DNA of 64,000 bases from an uncultured Flavobacteriales bacterium. GTDB taxonomy: Bacteria > Bacteroidota > Bacteroidia > Flavobacteriales > BACL11. The notes under the pieces are model-generated. The model was not told the DNA's origin, searched no databases, and saw only the letters and a list, made by a program, of their open reading frames with translations. Positions 1 to 11,825 of this stretch are shown here, one piece after another; within the stretch, counting starts at the first letter, position 1; every line of letters begins with the position of its first letter. The stretch is from positions 248,001 through 312,000 of the forward strand of contig CALSUJ010000001.1 in assembly GCA_943789505.1 (NCBI GenBank). The letters are read 5' to 3'. Both the position numbers and the translations under genes were made by a program.

Positions 1-305
1 TTGGATATGGTGTAGTTAGAGAATTGGTTGGACATGGTGTAGGTAAAAATCTACATGAAAGTCCTGAAGTTCCTAATCACGGAAGAAGAGGGAAAGGGGT
101 TATGCTTAAAGAAGGGTTAGTTATTGCAATTGAGCCAATGATTAATATGGGAACTAAGTGTATTTTGCAACACAATGATGGATGGACAATAACAACTATT
201 GATAATAAACCATCTGCACATTTTGAACATACAATTGTTGTTCGAAAGGGAAAAGCAGAGATATTATCAAGTTTTGATGAAATAGAAAAAAAGATAAATG
301 GCTAA
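1..305 (+). CDS. map: Methionine aminopeptidase, type I (C-terminal part)
   Basis: This is the 3' end of a gene that begins before the window; the reading phase starts at base 3. The enzyme removes the N-terminal methionine from nascent proteins and uses two divalent metal ions. The visible part starts with [14 protein letters not shown], which carries a metal/substrate-binding His typical of MetAP. It continues with [13 protein letters not shown] (metal-binding Glu) and ends with HFEHTIVV, where another conserved metal-binding Glu lies. The stop codon overlaps the first codons of infA by 8 bases, so translation is probably coupled. A map gene directly before infA is the normal arrangement at the end of the spc operon. 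Confidence 0.95.
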   Translation, partial: GYGVVRELVGHGVGKNLHESPEVPNHGRRGKGVMLKEGLVIAIEPMINMGTKCILQHNDGWTITTIDNKPSAHFEHTIVVRKGKAEILSSFDEIEKKING

Positions 306-513
306 ACAAGCTAATATAGAGTTAGATGGAACGATAACACAAGCATTGTCAAATGCTATGTTTCGTGTTGAATTAGAAAATGGACATGAGATTGTTGCTC
401 ATATATCTGGTAAAATGAGAAAGTTTTATATTAAATTATTACCAGGTGATAAAGTTAAAATGGAAATGTCTCCTTACGATTTAACAAAAGGAAGAATAAC
501 ATATAGGTACTAA
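298..513 (+). CDS. infA: Translation initiation factor IF-1
   Basis: A 71-residue single OB-fold protein that binds the 30S A site during initiation together with IF-2 and IF-3. Length and sequence match the family over the full length: [13 protein letters not shown] at the start, then [21 protein letters not shown], and the typical end [13 protein letters not shown]. The ATG lies inside the last codons of map (overlap 298-305), and rpmJ follows 14 bases downstream. The gene is part of the ribosomal protein operon. Confidence 0.97.
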   Translation: MAKQANIELDGTITQALSNAMFRVELENGHEIVAHISGKMRKFYIKLLPGDKVKMEMSPYDLTKGRITYRY

Positions 514-527
514 TAAAATAAAAAGAA

Positions 528-644
528 ATGAAAGTACGAGCATCAGTAAAAAAAAGAAGTGAAGATTGCAAGATCGTCAAAAGAAAAGGACGAGTTTATG
601 TAATCAATAAGAAGAACCCAAGGTATAAACAAAGACAAGGTTAA
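528..644 (+). CDS. rpmJ: 50S ribosomal protein L36 (zinc-ligand-depleted form)
   Basis: A 38-residue protein read directly from the DNA; it starts [14 protein letters not shown] and ends [10 protein letters not shown]36 sits in domain V of 23S rRNA. In zinc-binding (C+) L36 the ligands are Cys11, Cys14, Cys27 and His33. Here the positions are Ser11, Cys14, Asn27 and Tyr33, so only one ligand remains and zinc binding is not expected. This is the C-minus form. It lies between infA and rpsM, with 2 bases before the rpsM start. Confidence 0.96.
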   Translation: MKVRASVKKRSEDCKIVKRKGRVYVINKKNPRYKQRQG

Positions 645-646
645 TA

Positions 647-1015
647 ATGGCAAGAATTAAAGGTATTGATTTACCTAAAAACAAAAGAGGAGTTATTGGA
701 TTAACTTATATTTATGGAATTGGCCCATCTTTTTCAGTGGCAATTTTGGATGAAGCAAATATTTCTCATGATATTAAAGTTCAAGATTGGACTGATGAGC
801 AAACAAATGCTATCAGAACAATTATTGGCGATAGATTTACTGTTGAAGGAGAGTTAAGAGCTGAAACCAAAATGAATATTAAGCGATTAATGGACATTGG
901 GTGTTACAGAGGAATTCGTCACAGATTGGGTCTACCTTTAAGAGGACAAAGAACAAAAAACAATTCTAGAACCAGAAAAGGGAAAAGAAAAACTGTTGCT
1001 AATAAAAAGAAATAG
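647..1015 (+). CDS. rpsM: 30S ribosomal protein S13
   Basis: A 122-residue primary component of the 30S head; it contacts the P-site tRNA and the 50S subunit (bridges B1a/B1b). The N-terminal segment [10 protein letters not shown] and the YIYGIG helix-two-turn region are visible. The C-terminal basic tail runs from [16 protein letters not shown] to a Lys-rich end. The length is normal. The gene starts 2 bases after rpmJ and ends 9 bases before rpsK. Confidence 0.98.
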   Translation: MARIKGIDLPKNKRGVIGLTYIYGIGPSFSVAILDEANISHDIKVQDWTDEQTNAIRTIIGDRFTVEGELRAETKMNIKRLMDIGCYRGIRHRLGLPLRGQRTKNNSRTRKGKRKTVANKKK

Positions 1016-1024
1016 TAGATAATT

Positions 1025-1405
1025 ATGGCTAAAACAACCAAAAAGAACACAGTAAGAGTTGAAGCTGAAGGGCAAGCGCACATTCAGGCAACTTTTAACA
1101 ACATTATTATTTCACTTACTAATAAAGGAGGACAAGTTATTTCTTGGTCTTCAGCTGGTAAGATGGGATTCAGAGGTTCAAAAAAAAATACTCCTTATGC
1201 TGCACAAATGGCTGCTGAGGATTGCTCAAAAGTAGCTCTTGATAAAGGGTTGAAAAGAGTGAAAGTTTATGTTAAAGGACCTGGTCAAGGTAGAGAATCA
1301 GCAATAAGAACGATTCATAACTCTGGTATCATTGTTACTGAGATTGTTGATGTTACACCATTGCCACACAATGGATGTCGTCCACCCAAAAAGAGAAGAG
1401 TTTAA
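1025..1405 (+). CDS. rpsK: 30S ribosomal protein S11
   Basis: A 126-residue protein of the 30S platform next to the mRNA exit region. Conserved segments include [28 protein letters not shown] and [10 protein letters not shown]. The C-terminus is the family hallmark [16 protein letters not shown]. The gene follows rpsM by 9 bases and precedes rpsD by 23 bases in the same operon. Confidence 0.98.
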   Translation: MAKTTKKNTVRVEAEGQAHIQATFNNIIISLTNKGGQVISWSSAGKMGFRGSKKNTPYAAQMAAEDCSKVALDKGLKRVKVYVKGPGQGRESAIRTIHNSGIIVTEIVDVTPLPHNGCRPPKKRRV

Positions 1406-1428
1406 TTCATTTATATTAAGATAAAAAT

Positions 1429-2034
1429 ATGGCAAGATATACAGGCCCAACATCAAGAATTGCAAGAAGATTTGGAGAACCAATTTTTGGTCCAGACAAA
1501 GCATTAGCTAAAAAAGCATATGGACCAGGACAACACGGTAATCAAAGAAGGAGAGGTAAACAATCCGAATACGGTGTGCAATTAATGGAGAAACAAAAAG
1601 CTAAGTTTACTTATGGTATTTTAGAGAAACAATTCTCTAACTTATTTAAAGAAGCACTTAGAAGAAAAGGAGTAACTGGTGAAAACTTACTGCAAATGTG
1701 TGAATTACGTTTGGATAATGTTGTGTACCGTTTAGGTATTGCTCCATCAAGAAGAGCAGCTCGTCAGTTAGTTACTCACAAACATATTACGGTTAATAAT
1801 GTGAATGTTAACATTCCATCATATGCTTTAAAAGTAGGTGACATTGTTTCAGTACGTGCACGCTCAAAATCTTTAGAAACAATTACAAATTCAATTACTT
1901 CTAGCTCTAATGAAGCAGAATGGTTACAATGGAATGGTGAAACTCAATTAGGTAAAGTAGTTTCAGCTCCTGAAAGAATTCAGATTCCTGAAAACATTAA
2001 AGAGCAGTTAATTGTAGAATTATACTCTAAATAA
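1429..2034 (+). CDS. rpsD: 30S ribosomal protein S4
   Basis: A 201-residue primary 16S rRNA-binding protein; in many bacteria it also acts as a translational repressor of its operon. The N-terminus [18 protein letters not shown] lacks the Cys cluster found in zinc-binding S4. An S4 RNA-binding domain is visible at about residues 93-155, with [20 protein letters not shown] and [17 protein letters not shown]. The gene is the usual neighbour of rpoA. Confidence 0.98.
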   Translation: MARYTGPTSRIARRFGEPIFGPDKALAKKAYGPGQHGNQRRRGKQSEYGVQLMEKQKAKFTYGILEKQFSNLFKEALRRKGVTGENLLQMCELRLDNVVYRLGIAPSRRAARQLVTHKHITVNNVNVNIPSYALKVGDIVSVRARSKSLETITNSITSSSNEAEWLQWNGETQLGKVVSAPERIQIPENIKEQLIVELYSK

Positions 2035-2056
2035 GAATAATCAAAAAATAAAAAAC

Positions 2057-3040
2057 ATGCAAATCTTAGATTTTCAAAAGCCAGATGAGGTAGTAATGAT
2101 TAATGAGGCTGCTAACCAAGGAGACTTTGAATTCCGACCGTTAGAGCCAGGTTATGGTTTAACTGTAGGGAATGCTTTAAGAAGAGTTTTATTATCTTCT
2201 TTAGAAGGATATGCCATTACATCAATAAAAATTACAGGAGTTGATCATGAATTTTCTACTATTGAAGGTGTTGTACAGGATATTACTGAAATTATCTTGA
2301 ACCTTAAACAAGTAAGATTTAAGCAACAAATTGAAACTGTTGAATCAGAAGTTGCAACTTTAAAAGTTAGCAAAACGGATCTAATTACTGCTGCTAATTT
2401 AGCAAGTAGTTTATCTAACTTCCAAGTGTTGAACCCTGAACAAGTTATTTGTGAATTAGATAAGAAAGTGACATTTGAAATGCAATTTACTATTGCTAAA
2501 GGTAGAGGATATGTGCCAGCTGAAGCGAATGAAATAGAAGATGCTCCAATAGGAACAATTGCTATTGATTCTATCTTTACCCCAATTAAAAATGTTAATT
2601 ATAATATTGAGGATTACAGAGTTGGTCAAAAAACCGATTTTGAAAAGTTAAATTTAAATATTACTACTGACGGTTCAATTGAACCAAAACAAGCTTTGAC
2701 TGAAGCGTCTAAAATCTTAATTCAACACTTTATGTTATTCTCTGATGAAAAAATCAGCTTAGAAGAAGATATAGTAGAAGAGTTTGATGAGGATACTTTG
2801 CACATGCGTCAGTTATTAAAAACTGAACTTACAGAGTTTGGTTTATCAGTTAGAGCATTAAACTGCTTAAAAACTGCAGAAGTATTTACTTTAGGTGAAT
2901 TAGTTTCTTTCAAAAAATCTGATATGTTAAAATTCAGAAATTTTGGTAAGAAATCACTTTCAGAATTAGAAGACTTAATAGAAGAAAAAGGATTGACTTT
3001 CGGTTTTGACACTGAGAAGTATAATTTAGATAACGAATAA
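2057..3040 (+). CDS. rpoA: DNA-directed RNA polymerase subunit alpha
   Basis: A 327-residue subunit that dimerises to nucleate RNA polymerase assembly. The N-terminal domain (about 1-230) contains [20 protein letters not shown] and the loop [15 protein letters not shown]. An acidic linker follows. The C-terminal domain (about 255-315) holds the helix-hairpin-helix region [20 protein letters not shown] and the segment [15 protein letters not shown], which contacts UP elements and activators. The gene lies 22 bases after rpsD and 5 bases before rplQ. Confidence 0.98.
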   Translation: MQILDFQKPDEVVMINEAANQGDFEFRPLEPGYGLTVGNALRRVLLSSLEGYAITSIKITGVDHEFSTIEGVVQDITEIILNLKQVRFKQQIETVESEVATLKVSKTDLITAANLASSLSNFQVLNPEQVICELDKKVTFEMQFTIAKGRGYVPAEANEIEDAPIGTIAIDSIFTPIKNVNYNIEDYRVGQKTDFEKLNLNITTDGSIEPKQALTEASKILIQHFMLFSDEKISLEEDIVEEFDEDTLHMRQLLKTELTEFGLSVRALNCLKTAEVFTLGELVSFKKSDMLKFRNFGKKSLSELEDLIEEKGLTFGFDTEKYNLDNE

Positions 3041-3045
3041 GAAAA

Positions 3046-3600
3046 ATGAGACACGGAAAGAAATTTAACCATTTAAGTAGAAAAGCTGCTCATAGAAAGG
3101 CAATGCTTGCTAATATGGCATGTTCATTAATTGAGCACAAAAGAATTAAAACTACTTTAGCGAAAGCAAAAGCATTAAGAATGTATGTTGAACCTTTGAT
3201 TACAAAATCGAAAGACGATACTACACATTCAAGAAGAACTGTATTTTCATATTTAAAGCAAAAACAAGCAATTACTGAGTTATTTGGTGATGTATCCGCT
3301 AAAATTGCTGACAGACCTGGAGGATACACTAGAATCTTGAAATTAAGCAACCGTTTAGGAGATAATGCTCAAATGGCATTTATTGAGTTGGTTGACTATA
3401 ATGAGGAGTATATTACTGATAAGCCCAAGCGTAAAAAAGCAAGAAGAGCTAAATCTAAGAAAGTTGAGGATGTTGCTCCTGCTGTTGAGGAAGCTGTAGT
3501 TGTTGAAGATGCTCCAGCAGTAGTTGAAGAAGCTCATGTAGTAACAGAAGCTAAAGAAAAGACTAATAACTCTGAAGAAAAAGAAGAAAAAGGAGAGTAG
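3046..3600 (+). CDS. rplQ: 50S ribosomal protein L17 with acidic C-terminal extension
   Basis: The canonical L17 core covers about residues 1-118: [20 protein letters not shown], then the central basic region, then [19 protein letters not shown] and AFIELVDYN. After this comes an extension of about 60 residues. It begins with a Lys/Arg-rich stretch ([14 protein letters not shown]) and continues with Val/Ala/Glu-rich sequence, likely disordered. Similar tails occur in flavobacterial L17, but its function is not known. This is the last gene of the ribosomal operon, and a terminator follows at 3625-3659. Confidence 0.97.
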   Translation: MRHGKKFNHLSRKAAHRKAMLANMACSLIEHKRIKTTLAKAKALRMYVEPLITKSKDDTTHSRRTVFSYLKQKQAITELFGDVSAKIADRPGGYTRILKLSNRLGDNAQMAFIELVDYNEEYITDKPKRKKARRAKSKKVEDVAPAVEEAVVVEDAPAVVEEAHVVTEAKEKTNNSEEKEEKGE

Positions 3601-3624
3601 TAAATAACTTCTTTTTAATATTTT

Positions 3625-3659
3625 AAAAAAGGGTAAAGCTTAGGTTTTATCCTTTTTTT
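3625..3659 (+). terminator. Rho-independent terminator after rplQ
   Basis: The sequence AAAAAAGGGTAAA, a 7-base loop, then TTTTATCCTTTTTTT forms a 13-bp stem with one G-T wobble and a terminal T run. It lies 24 bases after the rplQ stop codon and before carA, which separates the ribosomal operon from the metabolic genes. Confidence 0.7.
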
Positions 3660-3664
3660 ATAAA

Positions 3665-3672
3665 TAAATTTG
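3665..3672 (+). promoter_or_regulatory. Candidate -7 promoter box for carA
   Basis: TAAATTTG matches the Bacteroidota -7 consensus TAnnTTTG exactly. It lies directly after the rplQ terminator, and only three bases separate it from the carA ATG at 3676. No clear TTG is seen at the expected -33 position. If it is used, the carA mRNA would have almost no leader. Confidence 0.45.
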
Positions 3673-3675
3673 AGG

Positions 3676-6082
<2,407 letters not shown>

Positions 6083-6118
6083 ACAATTATATTAGCAGGA
6101 TTAAATAAAAGAGAAGAA

Positions 6119-7405
6119 ATGGGAAAGAAAGCAGAGTTACATTATGATGGGAAAGTATATGAAATCCCAGTTGTTACTGGAACAGAGAATGAAAATGCAC
6201 TTGATATAAGTAAATTAAGAGGGCAATCGGGTTTAATTACTTTAGATAGAGGATTTAAGAATACAGGTTCTACTGAGAGCGCAATTACTTTCCTAAACGG
6301 AGAGGAAGGAATTTTAAGATATAGAGGCTATTCTATTGAAGAGTTAGCTGAAAAATCTTCTTTCTTAGAAGTATCGTTCTTGCTAATTTATGGTGAATTG
6401 CCAACTAAAACTGAGTTAGCGAAATTTACTAAAGATATTTCAGAGCATTCATTAGTTCATGAAGACGTAAAATCAATCTTAGATGGCTATCCTTCAAAGG
6501 CGCATCCAATGGGAGTACTTTCTTCATTGGTTTCTGCGTTAACTGCTTTCTATCCAAAATCTTTAGATCCCAACCGTTCAAAAGAACAAATTAATGGTAC
6601 GATTATACGTTTTATTGCTAAGCTTCCAACCTTAGCTGCTTGGAGTTTTAAGAATCGAATGCGTCAGCCAATTATGTATCCTAAAAATAAGTTAAATTAT
6701 ACTTCAAACTTTTTGCACATGATGTTTGGATTGCCTACTCAAGATACTGAGATAAATCCAATTGTAGCGAAAGCGCTTGATAAGTTACTAATCTTACATG
6801 CGGACCACGAACAAAATTGTTCAGCTTCAACAGTAAGAATTGTAGGTTCTTCCCATGCAAGTTTATACGCATCAGTTTCGGCAGGTATTGCTGCACTTTG
6901 GGGTCCATTGCATGGTGGCGCTAATCAAGCAGTAATTGAGATGCTTGAAGAAATTAAAGAAGATGGTGGTGATGTAGATAAATATGTTGCTAGAGCAAAA
7001 GACAAATCAGATCCATTCCGTTTAATGGGCTTTGGACATAGAGTATATAAAAACTTTGATCCAAGAGCAACTATCATTAAAAAGGCTGCTGATGATGTGT
7101 TAAATGAATTAGGAATTCAAGACCCTGTATTGGATATCGCTATGAAATTGGAGAAGGTGGCATTAGAAGATGAATACTTTAAAGCAAGAGGATTATATCC
7201 TAATGTTGATTTCTACTCAGGAATTATTTACAGAGCCTTAGGGATTCCTACGGATATGTTTACGGTAATGTTTGCTATTGGTAGATTGCCAGGATGGATA
7301 GCACAATGGAAAGAAATGAGAGAGAATAATGAACCAATTGGAAGGCCAAGACAAGTATATATTGGTGCTACTGAAAGGGGCTATGTTAGTATGGAAAATA
7401 GATAA
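6119..7405 (+). CDS. gltA: Citrate synthase
   Basis: A 428-residue enzyme that condenses acetyl-CoA and oxaloacetate at the entry of the TCA cycle. The length and the N-terminal beta-rich region (LHYDGKVYEIPVV, DRGFKNTGS) fit the hexameric type II enzymes of Gram-negative bacteria. The catalytic His residues are in GPLHGGANQAV and MGFGHRVYKNFDPRA. The catalytic Asp lies in NVDFYSGIIYRALGI. The gene is 36 bases after eno and is followed by a terminator. Position after eno is usual in Flavobacteriia. Confidence 0.97.
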   Translation: MGKKAELHYDGKVYEIPVVTGTENENALDISKLRGQSGLITLDRGFKNTGSTESAITFLNGEEGILRYRGYSIEELAEKSSFLEVSFLLIYGELPTKTELAKFTKDISEHSLVHEDVKSILDGYPSKAHPMGVLSSLVSALTAFYPKSLDPNRSKEQINGTIIRFIAKLPTLAAWSFKNRMRQPIMYPKNKLNYTSNFLHMMFGLPTQDTEINPIVAKALDKLLILHADHEQNCSASTVRIVGSSHASLYASVSAGIAALWGPLHGGANQAVIEMLEEIKEDGGDVDKYVARAKDKSDPFRLMGFGHRVYKNFDPRATIIKKAADDVLNELGIQDPVLDIAMKLEKVALEDEYFKARGLYPNVDFYSGIIYRALGIPTDMFTVMFAIGRLPGWIAQWKEMRENNEPIGRPRQVYIGATERGYVSMENR

Positions 7406-7431
7406 TTTACTGTTCAGATATTAGACTAAAA

Positions 7432-7457
7432 AACTCGGCTATTAGCTGAGTTTTTTT
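7432..7457 (+). terminator. Rho-independent terminator after citrate synthase
   Basis: AACTCGGCT, a loop ATT, then AGCTGAGTTTTTTT forms a stem with one G-T pair and a T7 run. It closes the carA-eno-gltA unit about 27 bases after the stop codon. Confidence 0.75.
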
Positions 7458-7464
7458 ATTTTTG
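7457..7464 (+). promoter_or_regulatory. Candidate -7 promoter box for the ubiD-family gene
   Basis: TATTTTTG is an exact TAnnTTTG match; it overlaps the end of the terminator T run and ends 4 bases before the ATG at 7469. No TTG is visible at the -33 spacing, so this is a candidate only. Confidence 0.4.
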
Positions 7465-7468
7465 AACT

Positions 7469-9193
7469 ATGGCTTATAAATCCTTACAGCAATGTATTTC
7501 AAAACTTGATAAGAGAGGAGAACTCCTTAGAATCACTAAAGAAATTGATCCTAATTTGGAAATGGCATCTTTACATTTGGATGAATTTGCAAAAGCAGGC
7601 AAAGCAATTCTTTTTGAAAATATAAAAGGAAGTAAATTTCGGGCGGCTTCTAATTTATTTGGAACTTTAGATAGAAGTAAGTTTATGTTTAGTGATACCA
7701 TAGACAAGGTAAAACAATTGATTGATCTTAAAACAGATCCTTCTGTAGCTTTAAAGAATCCTGCTAAAGCTATTTATGCTGCTTTGCATGCTATTTACGC
7801 TATTCCGCTAAAGGTTAGGTTTCCCAGGAGTTTTCATGAAATACAAATAGAAGACATTCCTCAAGTAAAATGTTGGAAAGATGATGGAGGCGCTTTTATT
7901 ACTTTGCCTCAAGTGTATTCTGAAGATTTTGAAAATCCTGGAATTATGAATTCTAATTTAGGAATGTATAGAGTTCAACTTTCTGGTAATGATTATATTT
8001 CTAATAGAGAAATAGGAATGCATTACCAGATTCATAGAGGTATTGGTGTGCATCAGAAAAATGCTAATCAAAAAGGAGAACCTTTAAAGGTTTCAATTTT
8101 TGTAGGAGGACCACCTGCACATACTTTTGCTGCTGTTATGCCTTTGCCAGAGGGAATGTCAGAAATTGCATTTGCAGGAATATTAGGGGGGAGAAATTTT
8201 CGGTATGCTAAAAAAGATGGCTACACCATTTCAGCAGATGCTGATTTTGTTATTTGTGGCGAATTACATCCTAATGATGTGAAACCTGAGGGGCCTTTTG
8301 GGGACCATTTGGGCTATTATAGTTTAATACATGATTTTCCTGTTTTGAAAGTTAAAAAGGTGTATGCTAAAGAAAATGCTATTTGGCCTTTTACAGTTGT
8401 AGGTCGACCACCTCAAGAAGATTCTCAGTTTGGAGCTCTAATACATGCAATTACTGGAAAAGCAATTGAAAAAGAAATTCCGGGACTGAAGGCTGTTAAT
8501 GCAGTTGACGATTCGGGAGTTCATCCTTTATTATTGGCTGTAGGGTCTGAACGATATACTCCTTATAATCCTACCAAAATCCCACAAGAATTATTAACTA
8601 TTGCTAATCATGTACTAGGGACAGGCCAAATGTCTTTAGCGAAATATTTATTTATTTGTGATGAAGAAAATGCACCTGATGTAAATGATGAAAAGGCATA
8701 TTTTACACATTTTCTAGAAAGAGTAAATTGGCAAAGGGATTTGCATTTTCAGACTAAAACTACTATTGATACTTTGGACTATAGTGGAGATGGATTAAAT
8801 GAAGGTTCGAAAGTTGTAATTGCTGCAGCCGGAGAAATTAAAAGAGAATTAGATATAAGTTTACTTAATCTTAATTTGCCAACGGGATTTTCTAATCCAA
8901 GGTTGGTCAGTAATGGAAACTTAGTTATAGAAGGAAAAGGAAAAATAAAAGACTTAATTACTAATTTCGAAAAACAGAATTTAGAAGGAATAGCATTGAT
9001 TACTTTAGTGGATAATGCCACTTTTACATCTGAAAATTTCTCTAATTGGTTGTGGATTACCTTTACGCGTTCCAACCCAGCAAACGATATTTATGGTTTA
9101 AATACAGAATATAAAAACAAACACTTTTCGTGTTCTATTCCAATTATTGATGCCAGAATAAAAGGATTTCATGCTCTTATTTTGGAGCGTTAG
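7469..9193 (+). CDS. UbiD-family decarboxylase
   Basis: A 574-residue member of the UbiD family, whose enzymes decarboxylate (or carboxylate) aromatic or unsaturated acids using prenylated FMN made by UbiX. The family core VKPEGPFGDHLGYYSL (about residues 271-286), which carries conserved catalytic/metal-binding acidic residues, is present, as are GGPPAHTFAAVMPLPEGMSE and WPFTVVGRPPQEDSQFG. The length fits the longer branch that includes the menaquinone (futalosine-pathway) decarboxylase MqnL, but the substrate cannot be told. No ubiX or mqn gene is in the window. The 3' end overlaps the convergent helicase gene by 17 bases. Confidence 0.88.
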   Translation: MAYKSLQQCISKLDKRGELLRITKEIDPNLEMASLHLDEFAKAGKAILFENIKGSKFRAASNLFGTLDRSKFMFSDTIDKVKQLIDLKTDPSVALKNPAKAIYAALHAIYAIPLKVRFPRSFHEIQIEDIPQVKCWKDDGGAFITLPQVYSEDFENPGIMNSNLGMYRVQLSGNDYISNREIGMHYQIHRGIGVHQKNANQKGEPLKVSIFVGGPPAHTFAAVMPLPEGMSEIAFAGILGGRNFRYAKKDGYTISADADFVICGELHPNDVKPEGPFGDHLGYYSLIHDFPVLKVKKVYAKENAIWPFTVVGRPPQEDSQFGALIHAITGKAIEKEIPGLKAVNAVDDSGVHPLLLAVGSERYTPYNPTKIPQELLTIANHVLGTGQMSLAKYLFICDEENAPDVNDEKAYFTHFLERVNWQRDLHFQTKTTIDTLDYSGDGLNEGSKVVIAAAGEIKRELDISLLNLNLPTGFSNPRLVSNGNLVIEGKGKIKDLITNFEKQNLEGIALITLVDNATFTSENFSNWLWITFTRSNPANDIYGLNTEYKNKHFSCSIPIIDARIKGFHALILER

Positions 9194-10415
9194 TTTTATT
9201 CTCTGGCTTCTTAAAATTCTTTTTGTTATTCCACTGTTTTTTATTTTTGTTTTTAGCTGCTATTTTATATTCTGGTCCAGCCTCAAATCCTTTTGGTAAA
9301 TCCAATTTTGGCACTTCTTTTTCAATTAGTTTTTCAATATCCAAAAAGTTTCTGATTTGTCTTTGGTTAATGAAAGTAATAGCTTCTCCCGTTCTATCTG
9401 CTCTGGCAGTACGCCCAATTCTATGTACATAATCCTCTGCATCATGAGGGACTTCATAGTTAATTACCAATCCAATTTCCTTAATGTCAATCCCTCTAGA
9501 CAAGATATCAGTAGCTACTAAAATTCTAATTTTTCTATTCTTAAAGTCGCGTATAGTATATTCTCTTTGGTGCTGATCCAATCCTGAGTGCATATCACTT
9601 GCACGCATTCCTGCTTTGTTAAGGGTTTGTTTAATCTCTTTTACACTTTTTATACTAGAGGCGAAAATCAGAACGTGACTTAAGTCTTTTCCTTTTTCTC
9701 TAAGTATCTCTCTTACCAATTTTACTTTTTGGTTGTCATTCACCATGTAGGCAGATTGCGTAATTCCAGCCGCTGGTTTTGATATCGCTAAACTTATACT
9801 TTCAGGTTCTTTTAGTAAGGTATTTGCAAGAGTCCTGATTTTTGGTGGCATAGTTGCTGAAAATAACAAGTTCTGTCTTTTTTCAGGCAATCTTTTTGCA
9901 ATGGTCATTATATCATCATAAAAACCCATATCCAGCATTCTGTCAGCTTCATCAAGGATGAAGTGTTCTACTCCTGAGGTGTCAAAATAATTAAATTTTA
10001 AGTGCGCCATTAGTCTTCCTGGAGTACAAATTATAATATCTGTTCCATTTACTAATGCTTGTTTCTGATTTTCAAATTCGGTTCCTGTCCCTCCTCCATA
10101 AATTGGGTAGGAGGATGAGTTTGTAAAGTAAGAAAATCCTTCAATCTGCATGTCAATTTGCTTTGCTAACTCTCTAGTAGGCGCAACAATAATTGCTTTT
10201 ACTTTATTTGTTTGCTTTACTTTTGTGAGTTTATCTAGAATAGGTAAAACAAAAGCAGCTGTTTTTCCAGTTCCTGTTTGTGCACAAGCAATTAAATCTT
10301 TTCCGTTTTGTATTATAGGTATTGCTTGTTCTTGTACAGGTGTTGCTTTTTCAAATCCCATCATGTCAAGCCCTTCTTGAAGTTCGTTTCCAAACTTAAA
10401 TGTCGTAAAATTCAT
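9177..10415 (-). CDS. DEAD-box ATP-dependent RNA helicase (RhlE-like)
   Basis: A 412-residue cytoplasmic RNA helicase. All core motifs are visible in order: Q motif GFEKATPVQEQAIP, motif I AQTGTGKTAAF, motif Ia PTRELAKQ, TPGRL, motif II LDEADRMLDMG, motif III SAT, and motif VI HRIGRTAR. The C-terminus ends in a short Lys/Asn-rich tail, a typical RNA-binding extension in this group. The likely role is ribosome assembly or RNA turnover, perhaps in the cold. It converges on the ubiD-family gene with a 17-base overlap. Confidence 0.94.
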   Translation of the reverse strand: MNFTTFKFGNELQEGLDMMGFEKATPVQEQAIPIIQNGKDLIACAQTGTGKTAAFVLPILDKLTKVKQTNKVKAIIVAPTRELAKQIDMQIEGFSYFTNSSSYPIYGGGTGTEFENQKQALVNGTDIIICTPGRLMAHLKFNYFDTSGVEHFILDEADRMLDMGFYDDIMTIAKRLPEKRQNLLFSATMPPKIRTLANTLLKEPESISLAISKPAAGITQSAYMVNDNQKVKLVREILREKGKDLSHVLIFASSIKSVKEIKQTLNKAGMRASDMHSGLDQHQREYTIRDFKNRKIRILVATDILSRGIDIKEIGLVINYEVPHDAEDYVHRIGRTARADRTGEAITFINQRQIRNFLDIEKLIEKEVPKLDLPKGFEAGPEYKIAAKNKNKKQWNNKKNFKKPENKTNAPK

Positions 10416-10436
10416 GTTGTAAAGATACTAAAAGCT

Positions 10437-11807
10437 TTACTCTAAAATGAATTTCAGAATTCTCATTTTAAATTCTGTAAATGGAGTGTATTTTACATTA
10501 GGTTCAAACAAAAATGATTTATGTAAAATACTTTTATAATGGGTGAAAGTATCAAAACCCGCTTTGGAATGATAGTTTCCTATTCCGCTTGCACCTACAC
10601 CACCAAAAGGTAAATTAGGGTTAGAAAGGTGAACTAAGGATTCATTAACAGCACCTCCTCCAAAAGAAATTTCGTGCAGTATTTTTCGGATTATTTTTTT
10701 GCTTTTGCTATAAACATATAAGGCAAGTGGTTTTTCTCTTTCCTTTACTTTTGCAATTACTTTATCCAAATTTTCAAAGGAAATGATAGGAAGTAATGGT
10801 CCGAAAATTTCATCTTTCATTATAGGATCCTCAAAGTCAATATTCTGCAAAAGGGTAGGGCGTATTATTCTTTCAGATGCGTTTTGTTCTCCTCCAAAAT
10901 AGATTTTATCTTTTGGAATAAGATTGTTTAATCTTTCGAAATGTGCATCATTAATAATTTGTACATAATTTTCATTGATGGTATTATTAACAGGATAAGC
11001 AATTTCTATTTCTGATTTTAGAGCTGTTAATAATTGTTCTTCTATTTCTTTTTCTACTAACAAATAATCGGGGGCAATGCAAGTTTGTCCTGCATTTAAA
11101 AACTTGGCCCAAACAATTCTTTTTGCAGTGAGTTTTATGTTGCAATCTTTAAAAATAAAAGTGGGGCTTTTGCCTCCTAGTTCCAAAGTGACAAGAGTTA
11201 AGTTTTCTGCTGCTGCTTTATAAACGATTCTTCCTACATTAGTACTTCCTGTAAAGAATATCTTATCCCATTTTTGTTGTAATAATTCTTTTGTAGTTTC
11301 TACTGATCCTTCCACTACAGTAAAATGGTTTGCGTCAAAATTAGTATTGATAATTTTTGCTAATATACTACTTGTATTATTCGGAATTTCAGAAGGTTTT
11401 AACACCACAGTATTTCCTGCTGCTATTGCCGAAATAACAGGAATAAGTGCAATTTGATAAGGGTAGTTCCAAGCAGAAATTACTAAAACGGTTCCCAATG
11501 GTTCTGGAATAATATAACTTTTAGCTGGGAAATTTGCAAGGTTAGTTCTTACTCTTTTTTGCTTACTCCATTTTTTTAGGTTACGAATTGCATCATTCAA
11601 CTCGTTATAAATAAGAGCAATTTCTGATATATAAGTTTCAAATTTTGATTTTTTAAAATCTGTGTAAATTGCTGTATACAACTTTTGCTCATTTTCTTTT
11701 AGTACATTTTTTAGTTTTTTTAAGGTGTTAATTCTTAAATCTACATCTTTTGTGGAATTTGAATTGAAGTAACTATTTTGCTGATTTATGATTTTTTGGA
11801 TATCCAT
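10437..11807 (-). CDS. Aldehyde dehydrogenase (class 3-like)
   Basis: A 456-residue NAD(P)-dependent dehydrogenase that oxidises aldehydes to acids. The general base Glu lies in TLELGGKSP (about residue 209) and the catalytic Cys in NAGQTCIAPDYLLV (about residue 240). Also present are the cofactor segments VISAWNYPYQIALIPVISAIAAGNTVVLKPSE and FTGSTNVGR, and the end motif NLPFGGVGASGIGNYHSKAGFDTFTH. The short N-terminus and hydrophobic C-terminus (FKMRILKFILE) are typical of ALDH3 enzymes acting on fatty or aromatic aldehydes. It is downstream of the beta-oxidation genes, so a fatty-aldehyde role is plausible but inferred. Confidence 0.92.
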   Translation of the reverse strand: MDIQKIINQQNSYFNSNSTKDVDLRINTLKKLKNVLKENEQKLYTAIYTDFKKSKFETYISEIALIYNELNDAIRNLKKWSKQKRVRTNLANFPAKSYIIPEPLGTVLVISAWNYPYQIALIPVISAIAAGNTVVLKPSEIPNNTSSILAKIINTNFDANHFTVVEGSVETTKELLQQKWDKIFFTGSTNVGRIVYKAAAENLTLVTLELGGKSPTFIFKDCNIKLTAKRIVWAKFLNAGQTCIAPDYLLVEKEIEEQLLTALKSEIEIAYPVNNTINENYVQIINDAHFERLNNLIPKDKIYFGGEQNASERIIRPTLLQNIDFEDPIMKDEIFGPLLPIISFENLDKVIAKVKEREKPLALYVYSKSKKIIRKILHEISFGGGAVNESLVHLSNPNLPFGGVGASGIGNYHSKAGFDTFTHYKSILHKSFLFEPNVKYTPFTEFKMRILKFILE

Positions 11808-11825
11808 TTTTCAAAGATAAGCTAT

